Shown here: positions 43,736-51,860 of the stretch, piece after piece
Layout: each line of letters starts with the position of its first letter
How positions within the stretch are numbered: the stretch's first letter is position 1
Assembly: GCA_040756055.1 (NCBI GenBank)
Contig: JBFLZR010000002.1
Location: 22,411 to 86,410 of the forward strand
From: Candidatus Zixiibacteriota bacterium
GTDB taxonomy: Bacteria; Zixibacteria; MSB-5A5; GN15; FEB-12
Direction: 5' to 3'
DNA: 64,000 nucleotides
Made by a program: the position numbers and the translations under genes
Notes under the pieces: generated by a model
Seen by the model: only the letters and a program-made list of their open reading frames with translations
What the model was told of the DNA's origin: nothing
The model's database searches: none

Positions 43736-44194
43736 TCAGGTGAGTTTCTTGATTGTCTCGATAATTTCGTCGTAGCTGGCGTGGCCCCGCTCGCCGAAAA
43801 TAATCTTGCCGTCCGGGCCGGTACCATAAACGGTCCTCAAGACGCCCTTGCCACCGGGCTTCTGGCTCCGATAAGAAGCCAGCACCTTTTCACCGGGGTC
43901 GGACAAAATCGGAAAGCCGAAATTCTTCTTCCCGGCATAGTTCCGTTGGGAGACAACCGGGGCCGGGTTTATGGCCAGGACCTGTGTATTCAACGCCTCG
44001 AACTGAGGACGATAATGCTCCAATGCCTCGAGCTGACGGTTTCAGCCAGGGGTGTTATTCTTGGGATAAAATACAATTACGGCGAATCTGCCTCTCAGGT
44101 CCTTCGAACTCAGCCGTCCCCCGGTCGACGCCTCCAGATCAAAATCCGGGGCTGTTGAACCGACCGGCAAAGGCATGATTTCCTTTTTCGCCAT
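43736..44194 (-). CDS. Putative selenocysteine-containing peroxiredoxin (PrxQ/Bcp-like), read through an in-frame UGA
   Basis: The frame from the ATG at 44194 to the stop at 43736 encodes a complete 152-residue AhpC/TSA-fold peroxiredoxin interrupted by one TGA at codon 51 (44042-44044). The flanking residues are VFYPKNNTPG-[TGA]-NRQLEALEHY. The TGA falls exactly where PrxQ/Bcp proteins have their peroxidatic cysteine (NTPGCT). The frame continues unbroken on both sides with family-like sequence, such as FGFPILSDPGEKVLASY. The conceptual protein has no cysteine at all. A short hairpin lies 8 bases after the TGA. A selenocysteine is the simplest reading; selA/B/C are not in the window. Alternative: a recent nonsense mutation or sequencing error. 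Confidence 0.78.
44017..44033 (-). promoter_or_regulatory. Candidate bacterial SECIS hairpin
   Basis: On the minus strand GCTC (44033-44030) pairs with GAGC (44020-44017) around the nine-base loop GAGGCATTG. It begins 8 bases after the UGA of the peroxiredoxin gene. A G in the first two loop positions and a position just downstream of the UGA fit bacterial SECIS elements; the stem is short, so support is moderate. Confidence 0.4.
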
Positions 44195-44204
44195 ATCACT
44201 AACC

Positions 44205-45959
44205 CTATTCTTGTTTATTTGCCATTTCAATTTTCGCCCAGCTGTCGCGAAGTTGCACCGTCCGATTGAAAACCGGGCGACCGGCGGTTGAGTCTTTCGA
44301 GTCGACACAGAAATAACCGTGTCGCAGGAATTGATAGCGATCGCCGGCGGAAGCCTCACGCAAACCCGGTTCAACAAAACAGTCGTCGATAATCTCAAGC
44401 GAGTTCGGGTTCAACGCCAGGCGGAAATCCTCGTGCTCATCAGGGTCCTCGGTCGTGAACAAATGATCGTACAACCGAACCTCGGTCTTGACAGCATGCG
44501 ACGCCGACACCCAGTGAAGGGTGCCCTTGACCTTGCGGCCATCCGAAGCCGAACCGCTCTTGGTCGCCGGGTCGTAAGTACACCGCAGCTCTATTATTTC
44601 ACCGGTCTTTTCGTCTTTTATGACCTTTTCGCATTTGATAAAATAAGCGTGCTTCAAGCGAACCTCCCGACCGGGCGACAAACGGAAAAACTTTTTGGGC
44701 GGATCCTCGCGGAAATCATCGCGCTCTATAAATATTTCTCTCGCGAACGGAATCTTCCGCGTGCCCATGGATGGATCTTCCGGATTGTTAACGGCCTCAA
44801 GCTCTTCCACCTGACCATCAGGATAGTTCTCGATTACGACCTTAAGGGGTCGCAATACCGCCATCACTCTTGGCGCAGTTAGGTTCAAATCCTCGCGCAG
44901 ACAGTGCTCCAGAAGCGCGATATCAACCATGCTGTCGCGCTTGGCGACGCCGACCTTGTCCATGAAAGCGCGAATCGCCGATGGCGTGTAACCACGACGA
45001 CGGAATCCGGAGATGGTCGGCATACGGGGATCATCCCAGCTGGCCACCTTGCCCTCCTCAACCAGCGCGCGAAGTTTTCGTTTGCTCATCACCGTGTAAT
45101 TCAGGTTAAGGCGCGCAAATTCAATCTGCTGGGGGTGGAATATGCCCAGTTGTTCTATAAACCAATCATATAACGGTCGATGATCCTCGAACTCCAGAGT
45201 ACAGATGGAATGAGTGATCTTCTCAATCGAATCAGACTGCCCGTGAGTCCAGTCGTACATGGGATAAATACACCATTTGTCCCCGGCGCGGTGGTGGGTG
45301 GCGTGCAGAATCCGGTACATAACGGGATCGCGCATGTTGAGGTTTCCGGAAGCCATATCTATTTTGGCGCGAAGCGTGCGCGAGCCGTCCGGGAACTCTC
45401 CTTTGCGCATGCGCTCGAACAGGTCGAGGTTCTCCTGCACCGTGCGGTTTCTATGAGGACTCTCTTTACCGGCTTCGGTTAGTGTCCCGCGATGTTCCCG
45501 GATCTCATCGGCGCTCAGATCATCGACATACGCCTTACCGTCCTTTATCAGCTTGACCGCGTATTCATACAACTGCTCAAAATAGTCCGAGGCATAAAAG
45601 AGCCTGTCTTCCCAGTCGACATCGAGCCATTTGATATCCTCGATCATTGACTCAACGAATTCAACCTCTTCTTTGATCGGATTGGTATCATCGAACCGGA
45701 GGTTGAACTTCCCGTTATAATCACAGGCTATACCGTAGTTGAGCAGTATTGACTTGGCATGACCAATGTGGAGATATCCATTCGGCTCCGGAGGAAAGCG
45801 CGTGTGCACCCGGCCATCGTTTTTGTTGTTCTTGATGTCATCATCGATAATCTCCCGGATGAAATTGGTCGTCCTGGAAGCACTCTCGGTGTTTCCGGCC
45901 GGGTCATCACTTTTGCTTTTATCCGAAGATCTATCGGTCTGTTCATGCGGCGATTTCAT
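44205..45959 (-). CDS. glnS: Glutaminyl-tRNA synthetase
   Basis: 584 residues. The class I motifs are [19 protein letters not shown] (HIGH) and [16 protein letters not shown] (MSK), with [24 protein letters not shown] typical of GlnRS. The C-terminal anticodon-binding beta-barrels are present. A 40-residue Ser/Asp-rich N-terminal tail is unusual but may be disordered. GGAGGTG lies 9 bases before the ATG. Having GlnRS suggests direct charging of tRNA-Gln; whether GatCAB also exists cannot be seen here. Confidence 0.96.
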   Translation of the reverse strand: MKSPHEQTDRSSDKSKSDDPAGNTESASRTTNFIREIIDDDIKNNKNDGRVHTRFPPEPNGYLHIGHAKSILLNYGIACDYNGKFNLRFDDTNPIKEEVEFVESMIEDIKWLDVDWEDRLFYASDYFEQLYEYAVKLIKDGKAYVDDLSADEIREHRGTLTEAGKESPHRNRTVQENLDLFERMRKGEFPDGSRTLRAKIDMASGNLNMRDPVMYRILHATHHRAGDKWCIYPMYDWTHGQSDSIEKITHSICTLEFEDHRPLYDWFIEQLGIFHPQQIEFARLNLNYTVMSKRKLRALVEEGKVASWDDPRMPTISGFRRRGYTPSAIRAFMDKVGVAKRDSMVDIALLEHCLREDLNLTAPRVMAVLRPLKVVIENYPDGQVEELEAVNNPEDPSMGTRKIPFAREIFIERDDFREDPPKKFFRLSPGREVRLKHAYFIKCEKVIKDEKTGEIIELRCTYDPATKSGSASDGRKVKGTLHWVSASHAVKTEVRLYDHLFTTEDPDEHEDFRLALNPNSLEIIDDCFVEPGLREASAGDRYQFLRHGYFCVDSKDSTAGRPVFNRTVQLRDSWAKIEMANKQE

Positions 45960-46124
45960 TTTTCGGACACCTCCGGTATCAGATTGCAGAACACTCTTTT
46001 AATACCGTTGATTTGTTGACTCTTGTTTACGATTATGGTCGTATGCGAAACACCCAACAACCGGTTAGAACAATAACAAGCCGGGCCGCTGATGGTTCGC
46101 TTGAACGTGATTTTTCCGCGATAT

Positions 46125-46625
46125 TTACTGCAGGCGCGCCAGTTCTTTGAACAGTCTCTCGTTATCCGGAAGCTGCGATATCTTGACTCTTTCGATATAT
46201 CGGATTATGCCCTGCTTGTCGATCAAGAAAACAGCCCGTTCGGCGTAACCACGATCGGAAAGCACGCCATACTTGCGAGCTATTTCACCGTGCGGATAGT
46301 AATCCGACATCAAAGGAAATGACACACCTCCCAGCGATTTGGCCCAGGCCTTGTGACACGGCACTGAATCGACCGAAACGCACAGAAGCTGACTATCGTA
46401 CCTGTCGAACTGCTCAAATACCCGCTGATATTCGGGGATCTGGGTCGCGCATACCGGCGTCCAATCGCCGGGATAGAAAGCCAGAATTACGTTCTTGCGT
46501 CCCCGATACCAGGCGAGATTAAGCTCCCCTTCGTTGTGCGTCGGGAGAGTAAAATCCGGCGCCGGATCGTTGACCTCCAACCGTACTTTATCCCGTTCAA
46601 GATGCTGCGTGCCGTCAGGATTCAT
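46125..46625 (-). CDS. Peroxiredoxin (AhpC/TSA family)
   Basis: 166 residues. The catalytic motif [12 protein letters not shown] has an ordinary peroxidatic cysteine at residue 59, in contrast with the UGA-containing gene at 43736-44194. A further cysteine pair at [16 protein letters not shown] may supply a resolving thiol. It reduces H2O2 and organic peroxides. It overlaps the rubredoxin-like gene by four bases and is the last of the rubrerythrin-rubredoxin-Prx set. Confidence 0.93.
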   Translation of the reverse strand: MNPDGTQHLERDKVRLEVNDPAPDFTLPTHNEGELNLAWYRGRKNVILAFYPGDWTPVCATQIPEYQRVFEQFDRYDSQLLCVSVDSVPCHKAWAKSLGGVSFPLMSDYYPHGEIARKYGVLSDRGYAERAVFLIDKQGIIRYIERVKISQLPDNERLFKELARLQ

Positions 46626-46816
46626 TCCTCATAATCCCCATAGAGATCTTCTTCGAAATTGTCGATGTCGTCCTCGACTGTCTCATCGGTCAGAAACTCT
46701 GGGTCGTCTTCGGTCCACTCCGAAAACTTACTTTTAGGAGCGCCACACACGGGGCACATGTCCGGCAGTTCTTCCCCATCATGAACATAACCGCACACCT
46801 CGCACACATACTCCAT
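46622..46816 (-). CDS. Rubredoxin with an acidic C-terminal tail
   Basis: 64 residues. Iron ligands CEVCGY (Cys5, Cys8) and [11 protein letters not shown] (Cys21, Cys24) form a rubredoxin or rubrerythrin C-terminal-type site. The last 25 residues are almost wholly acidic ([19 protein letters not shown]), an odd feature that may suit docking to a basic partner. GGAGGATACG precedes the ATG. It sits between rubrerythrin and peroxiredoxin, so electron delivery to either is likely. It is too short for a full rubrerythrin. Confidence 0.9.
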   Translation of the reverse strand: MEYVCEVCGYVHDGEELPDMCPVCGAPKSKFSEWTEDDPEFLTDETVEDDIDNFEEDLYGDYEE

Positions 46817-46850
46817 TTACGTATCCTCCAGAACTAAGAAGTCACTTTTT

Positions 46851-47351
46851 CTAATGCTCCAGCGGTGATGTATCACCATACTCAAACCAGAAATAATTGC
46901 CGCCAAGAGCATCCTTCTCCGCCATCAGAAGCTCGTAGTGACGGTGTTCCTCTTCGGCCAGTTGATCGAATACGGCGCTGAAAAAAGGATCGCCGACAAC
47001 GTTCTTTTGCTCCTGGTAGTACTTCGTAGCCGCCAATTCGGCCTCGATAGCCAGATTTATAAAATCCATCTCCGTTTTTCGTTGTTCAAGATGACCCTTA
47101 CGGAAAACTTCGGCAAGCGCCGTCAGGCCTTTAGCGGGCAATTGTCCAACTTCGCCCCCTATATACTTCTGGTACATTTCAATCAGCGTTGCCTTGTGGC
47201 GAGCTTCGTCATCTCGCAGCGTTTCCAGCTTCCTCCTGGCATCCTGATTTACGGCCTTCTCGTACAGCAAGTTGTAAAAGTAGAAGCCGTCTTCTTCACC
47301 CTTGATGGCCACCTTGAGAACCTGGGCAACCTTTTCTTTTGAGTCTGACAT
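46851..47351 (-). CDS. Rubrerythrin-like diiron ferritin protein (no rubredoxin domain)
   Basis: 166 residues. The four-helix diiron ligands appear as IKGEEDGFYFY, DDEARHKATLIE, AIEAELAATKYY and LAEEEHRHYELL, i.e. paired ExxH motifs. The C-terminal rubredoxin domain of full rubrerythrins is missing, but a separate rubredoxin gene follows 34 bases downstream, which looks like a split version of the same enzyme. It would reduce H2O2. Confidence 0.9.
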   Translation of the reverse strand: MSDSKEKVAQVLKVAIKGEEDGFYFYNLLYEKAVNQDARRKLETLRDDEARHKATLIEMYQKYIGGEVGQLPAKGLTALAEVFRKGHLEQRKTEMDFINLAIEAELAATKYYQEQKNVVGDPFFSAVFDQLAEEEHRHYELLMAEKDALGGNYFWFEYGDTSPLEH

Positions 47352-47363
47352 TGTTCCTCGTAA

Positions 47364-48821
47364 TTATGTATTTGGTTGTGATTTTCTATCGATATATTCT
47401 ACGGCTTTTTTCATTCTCTCGATAACTATCGGTTTACCCAGCAACACCAGAACATCATAAAGCCCCGGGCCCGTGGGCACACCGGAGACAGCCAGACGGG
47501 TCGGATGGATCAAACTGGCCTTCTTGACATCCTTCTCCCCGGCAAGTTGATTCAAGGCCGCCTCAGTGGTATCGTGCGTGAACTCGGTAAGTTCCTCAAA
47601 TCGCCCGGCCAATTCGGCCAAAAGCTCGCCCGCCTCGGGTGTAAAATTCTTCTGTGCCGCCATTTCGTCATAAGCATAATCAAAACTGAAAAAATACGCA
47701 CCCATCGACACGAAATCAGTCAAACGGCGCGCCCTGTCTTTGAGTGTCCGGATTACAGCCCGCAGATAATCCCATCTTGTCTCCAGCCAGTACTTGGTAG
47801 TCGCGCCGGCCTCAACAAGCATCGGGGCCACCAGGGTGGCAAGTTCATGGTCGGACTTCATCTGGATATGCTCGCGGTTAAAGGCCTCCAGCTTCTCCTC
47901 GTCGAAAATCGCGTTCGATGCATTGAAATTACCGGGATTGAATATGTCAATCAATTCCTTCACCGTATATATTTCGCGATCCGTCTTGGGCGACCAGCCC
48001 AGCAGACACAGAAAATTGAACATGGCCTCGGGAAGTATGCCCTCCCGGCGATACTCGCCAACGTCCTTGTCACCAAGCCTCTTTGACACCTTCTTTTTGT
48101 CAGGCCTTAGAATCATCGGCAGATGGCCGAAAACCGGCAGCGAGTAACCAAGAGCGCTATAGATATGAATCTGTTTGAAAGTATTGGTGATATGGTCATT
48201 ACCCCTGATGACATGGCTGATACCCATGGCGTGATCATCCACTACCACCGCCAGATTATACGTAGCTGTCCCGTCCGAGCGGGCAATTATGAAATCCTCG
48301 ATCTCGCTGTTCTGCCTTTTCAATTCACCCGAAACGATGTCATTAAAGACCGTCTCCCCGTCTGGAATCTTCAGGCGAATGGCAAACTGTTCACCGGCCT
48401 GAAGCTTCTTTTGGATATCAGCTTCCGTGAGACCCAGACAGCGGCGATTGTACTGTAGCGGCCCTTTGACATTGCGAGCTTCTTCCCGATCCAGCTCCAA
48501 TTGCTCGGGTGTGCAGAAACAGCGGTAACCATGGCCACTCTCTAAAATCTCCTGCGCTTTCTGCCTGTAGAGGTCCAGCCTCTTTGACTGGTATACTATG
48601 TCCTCGTCCCAGGTAAGGCCCAACCACTCGAGAGCCGACAGAATCGGCTCGACCAGCGCCTGATCGCTGCGGGCGGCATCGGTGTCCTCAATCCTGATCA
48701 TGAACCGACCGCCCGTGTGACGAGCATACAGGTAGTTGGCAATTGCCATGCGGGCGGTACCTACGTGCAGGTATCCCGATGGCGATGGCGCGATGCGTAC
48801 TCTGACAGGCTGACTACTCAT
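47364..48821 (-). CDS. gltX: Glutamyl-tRNA synthetase
   Basis: 485 residues, normal length. VRVRIAPSPSGYLHVGTARMA (HIGH-like) and KKVSKRLGDKDVGEY (KLSKR-like) mark the class I active site; MIRIEDTDAAR is the expected follow-on. The C-terminal anticodon domain is complete. It ends 12 bases before rubrerythrin's start in transcription order. Together with glnS this window has both synthetases. Confidence 0.96.
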   Translation of the reverse strand: MSSQPVRVRIAPSPSGYLHVGTARMAIANYLYARHTGGRFMIRIEDTDAARSDQALVEPILSALEWLGLTWDEDIVYQSKRLDLYRQKAQEILESGHGYRCFCTPEQLELDREEARNVKGPLQYNRRCLGLTEADIQKKLQAGEQFAIRLKIPDGETVFNDIVSGELKRQNSEIEDFIIARSDGTATYNLAVVVDDHAMGISHVIRGNDHITNTFKQIHIYSALGYSLPVFGHLPMILRPDKKKVSKRLGDKDVGEYRREGILPEAMFNFLCLLGWSPKTDREIYTVKELIDIFNPGNFNASNAIFDEEKLEAFNREHIQMKSDHELATLVAPMLVEAGATTKYWLETRWDYLRAVIRTLKDRARRLTDFVSMGAYFFSFDYAYDEMAAQKNFTPEAGELLAELAGRFEELTEFTHDTTEAALNQLAGEKDVKKASLIHPTRLAVSGVPTGPGLYDVLVLLGKPIVIERMKKAVEYIDRKSQPNT

Positions 48822-48833
48822 TGAATCCCAACA

Positions 48834-49295
48834 TTACGCCAACGGCTCTTTGTCATCGGTAGGCGACTGCTCTGACGGTTTCACGTCAGGCGGCGGAGGC
48901 GGAGTATATGTTTGTACCGTCTGCTGAGGCGGCGGAGTTGAATACCGGGCCGCCGGCTGAAGGACCAGTTCATTCAGGTTCAGCTCAACACCACCGACCA
49001 GCTTTGCCACCAGATTGTAGATGAATCCGATGACAATACAGGCGATGGTTCCGAAGACCGCTGAAGAGATAGCCGATATGAAAGGCATAATTATCATCAT
49101 TGCCCCGATACCGACGCCGGCCGCATCCAGATCGAGTTCTCCGGTCTGAAACCCCGGCAGCTGCGACATCACGGCAAGGAAAAAGCTCAGAAAAAAGCCG
49201 TAGACTATGCCGAAAATGAATCCGACTACCAGATTCAAGAAAAAGGCCACCTTGGTCAGAGGCCATATGGGAATGGATTTTAGCTCGTAACGCAT
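48834..49295 (-). CDS. DUF3566-like membrane protein
   Basis: 153 residues. The opening YELKSIPIWPLTKVAFFLNLVVGF fits DUF3566, followed by two more hydrophobic stretches (about 60-82 and 85-100) and FIYNLVAKLVGGVELNLNEL. The C-terminal 45 residues are Pro/Gln-rich (TPPPQQ, YTPPPPP) and probably cytosolic. Function unknown. The ATG at 49295 has GGAAGGG upstream; an earlier ATG at 49313 is possible. No close neighbour suggests a role. Confidence 0.68.
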   Translation of the reverse strand: MRYELKSIPIWPLTKVAFFLNLVVGFIFGIVYGFFLSFFLAVMSQLPGFQTGELDLDAAGVGIGAMMIIMPFISAISSAVFGTIACIVIGFIYNLVAKLVGGVELNLNELVLQPAARYSTPPPQQTVQTYTPPPPPDVKPSEQSPTDDKEPLA

Positions 49296-49493
49296 ATAAG
49301 ACCCTTCCGCCATCTACTTTAATTCTAAGCCGAATGGTATAACAGATTTTTTTTCAAGGCAACAGCAAAAAAAGTAATTTCGAGGAACATTTTCCGGCCC
49401 GGCCGGCTGCATTTCACCGCCGGAATTCAGAAGACGAAATATACGGGTATAGCAAAGACAATCAAGCTTATTTGACGACCGGTCAGCCCAGTT

Positions 49494-51608
49494 CTACAGC
49501 ACACATTCCTTTATTAGGAACCTGGCATCGACGGCTTTGCACATGTTTTTATCCTGAGAAGCAATGAACGGGTTTATGTCGATCTCCGAGAAACAGTCGA
49601 AATCGCTCACCAGTTGCGACAGCCGCAGCAGTGTTTCCTCGATCGTCTCAATAGACACCGGCGGGGCGCCACGGAAACCGGTCAAAAGCCGGTAGGACTT
49701 GATAGCCTGAATCATCTCCTTGGCATTGGCGTCGGTCAACGGGTTTATCTTGAAAGAGACATCCTTCATCACCTCAACATAGATGCCGCCCAGACCGAAC
49801 ATCAGAAGCGGGCCGAACGATGGATCGATAGTCATGCCCATGACTGTTTCGACGCCGCCGGAAATCATGGCCTGCATGGCAACCGAGAACTTTTCGCCCT
49901 GTTTGATTTTGCCAACGCGCCTCTTCAATTCGTTGAAAGCATCACGGACTTCTCTATCGGTCCTCAGATCAACCATTACCCCGCCGAATTCGGTTTTGTG
50001 CAATATGGCCGGGGTGTTGATTTTCATTACCACCGGATAACCGATGCTGTTGGCTCCTTCAACCGCCTGCTTGGGGCTTGAGGCATATTTGTATCCGGCC
50101 GCCGGGATGCCGTAAGCATGGAGAATCTCTATCGCCTGTTCACCCACGATAGCTCGGCCGCCGTTATCGAGCGAGTTTTTCAGTATCTGACGAACCTTAT
50201 CGGAATCGACCTTGAAGGTTTGATATTTGCCCTTGGGCTTTTGCAGCCACCGCTTGTACTGGGAAATAGTAGAAAGCGTCTTCGCAATAGCCTCGGGAAA
50301 TATGTAGACCGGAATGTTGTTTTCCTTGAGATATTCAATACCGGCCGAACTTTCGCCCGCACCCATGAAACAGGCCAGAACGGTTTTCTTGGTATCCCTG
50401 AGCGCCTCGTGAATATTGTGGGCAACCTCCAACTGGTTAATCGTCACCGGAGGAACGAATATGGGAATTATAGAATCGTAGCGGCTGTCATTCTTGACAG
50501 CATCGAGCGTCATCCGAAATTCCCTACCGGCGGCGCCGGCGACCATATCCATCGGATTCGAGAATGAAGCTTCGGCCGAGATGAATTTCTTGAGCTTGGT
50601 GACTGTCGATGGCGACAGTGGCGGCATTTCCATGCCGTTGTTGATGAGGGCATCGGTGGCCAGAATCCCCGGACCACCGGCATTCGTAACGACGACCACT
50701 CGATTGCCTTTGGGGACCGGCTGCTTGGCGAGCGCCGCGGCAACATCAAACAACTCTTCCACGGTGTCAACGCGCATGACCCCGGTTTGCTCGAAGAGAG
50801 CGTCGACACCCACGTCAAGGCCGGCCAGGGCGCCGGTATGCGACGAAGCCGCTTTGGCCCCAAGCTTGGTGCGTCCGGATTTCACCGCCACAATCGGCTT
50901 GACCCGAGACACTTCCCGAGCGATACGCGTGAAATTGAGCGGATTACCAAAATTCTCCAGATACATCAAAATAATATCGGTGTCAGGATCATCTTTCAAA
51001 TAGGCCAGAATATCATTCGAGGATATATCGGCCTTATTACCGATTGACGCCACGTAAGAAAACCCGATACCGAGCTCGTTGGCATGATTCATGATCGCCT
51101 CACCCATAGCGCCTGACTGCGTAATGAATCCGACCCGCCCCGGCTTCGGATAAGTCTTGCCAAAAGTAGCATTCAGACTGACTTCCGGATTAGTATTAAC
51201 CACTCCAAAACAGTTTGGACCGATCATCCGCATCCCGAACTCGTGGACAATCTCCAACACCTCGGTTTCGCGCTTCTTGCCCTCCGGCCCAACTTCGGAG
51301 AAACCGGCGGAGATAACAACGAGCCCCTTCACACCCTTTTCACCACACTGCCTGACAACATCCTTGACGAACAATTTAGGGACAATCACAATGGCCAGAT
51401 CCACGGCGTCAGGAACATCGAGAATGGTGGAATACGCCTTGATGGAGTGAATAACCGGAGCTTTGGGGTTAACCGGAAAGACCTTACCGTTGAACTCCGC
51501 CACAAGGATATTGTGAAGAGTTTCACGACCTATGGTCCCTTTGCGGGTCGAGGCGCCGATAACAGCGACCGACTTTGGCTTAAATATGGCATCTAATTGT
51601 TGTTTCAT
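49494..51608 (-). CDS. ADP-forming acyl-CoA (acetate-CoA) ligase, fused alpha-beta form
   Basis: 704 residues. The alpha part (1-460) includes FKPKSVAVIGASTRKGTIGRE (CoA-binding Rossmann), NCFGVVNT, IGNKADISSNDIL and the phosphorylated-histidine site AASSHTGALAG. The beta part (about 480-704) is an ATP-grasp domain with YPVVMKINTPAILHKTEFGGVMV. The enzyme makes ATP from acyl-CoA plus ADP and phosphate, so it is a second substrate-level phosphorylation route next to Ptb-Buk. Its order is the usual alpha-beta fusion. Confidence 0.92.
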   Translation of the reverse strand: MKQQLDAIFKPKSVAVIGASTRKGTIGRETLHNILVAEFNGKVFPVNPKAPVIHSIKAYSTILDVPDAVDLAIVIVPKLFVKDVVRQCGEKGVKGLVVISAGFSEVGPEGKKRETEVLEIVHEFGMRMIGPNCFGVVNTNPEVSLNATFGKTYPKPGRVGFITQSGAMGEAIMNHANELGIGFSYVASIGNKADISSNDILAYLKDDPDTDIILMYLENFGNPLNFTRIAREVSRVKPIVAVKSGRTKLGAKAASSHTGALAGLDVGVDALFEQTGVMRVDTVEELFDVAAALAKQPVPKGNRVVVVTNAGGPGILATDALINNGMEMPPLSPSTVTKLKKFISAEASFSNPMDMVAGAAGREFRMTLDAVKNDSRYDSIIPIFVPPVTINQLEVAHNIHEALRDTKKTVLACFMGAGESSAGIEYLKENNIPVYIFPEAIAKTLSTISQYKRWLQKPKGKYQTFKVDSDKVRQILKNSLDNGGRAIVGEQAIEILHAYGIPAAGYKYASSPKQAVEGANSIGYPVVMKINTPAILHKTEFGGVMVDLRTDREVRDAFNELKRRVGKIKQGEKFSVAMQAMISGGVETVMGMTIDPSFGPLLMFGLGGIYVEVMKDVSFKINPLTDANAKEMIQAIKSYRLLTGFRGAPPVSIETIEETLLRLSQLVSDFDCFSEIDINPFIASQDKNMCKAVDARFLIKECVL

Positions 51609-51723
51609 AAGCTATTTCATTTCTTGATGTTAGCGTGTCGAGCAATTCCTTGCTCCTTGACGATCCGGCCCTCAAAAGATCCTTTCGCCTGTAAGTTATA
51701 TCGTCGTTTGGCCTAAAAGAATC

Positions 51724-51752
51724 AATATAATCCAGGTAAAAAGTCAAGCCAA
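51724..51752 (-). promoter_or_regulatory. Probable sigma70-type promoter for the acyl-CoA ligase
   Basis: Minus-strand TTGGCT (51747-51752) and TATATT (51724-51729) are 17 bases apart, in the leader of the gene starting at 51608. The -35 is imperfect. Confidence 0.4.
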
Positions 51753-51794
51753 ACTTGGCCTCTCATATAACATTTACGGTTGACTACCGGCTTC

Positions 51795-51825
51795 AAACAA
51801 AGCCGCCCGGATAACTCCGGGCGGC
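51795..51825 (-). terminator. Intrinsic terminator of ppdK
   Basis: GCCGCCCGGA/TCCGGGCGGC form a ten-base stem with loop GTTA on the minus strand, followed by TTTGTTTG, about 35 bases past the ppdK stop. Confidence 0.75.
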
Positions 51826-51860
51826 GGTACAATCAATCTAAAAGGCAAATACTAAAACGA

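Noticed and set aside
43736..44398. Two separate genes or a broken pseudogene instead of one Sec-containing peroxiredoxin
   Set aside because: Both halves are in the same frame, all family motifs are intact on both sides, and the single TGA falls on the catalytic position. A random nonsense mutation there is possible but less likely.
49314..49493. Possible terminator stem TTCCGGC/GCCGGAA after the acyl-CoA ligase gene
   Set aside because: The loop is about 20 bases and GC-rich with alternative pairings, and no U-tract follows.
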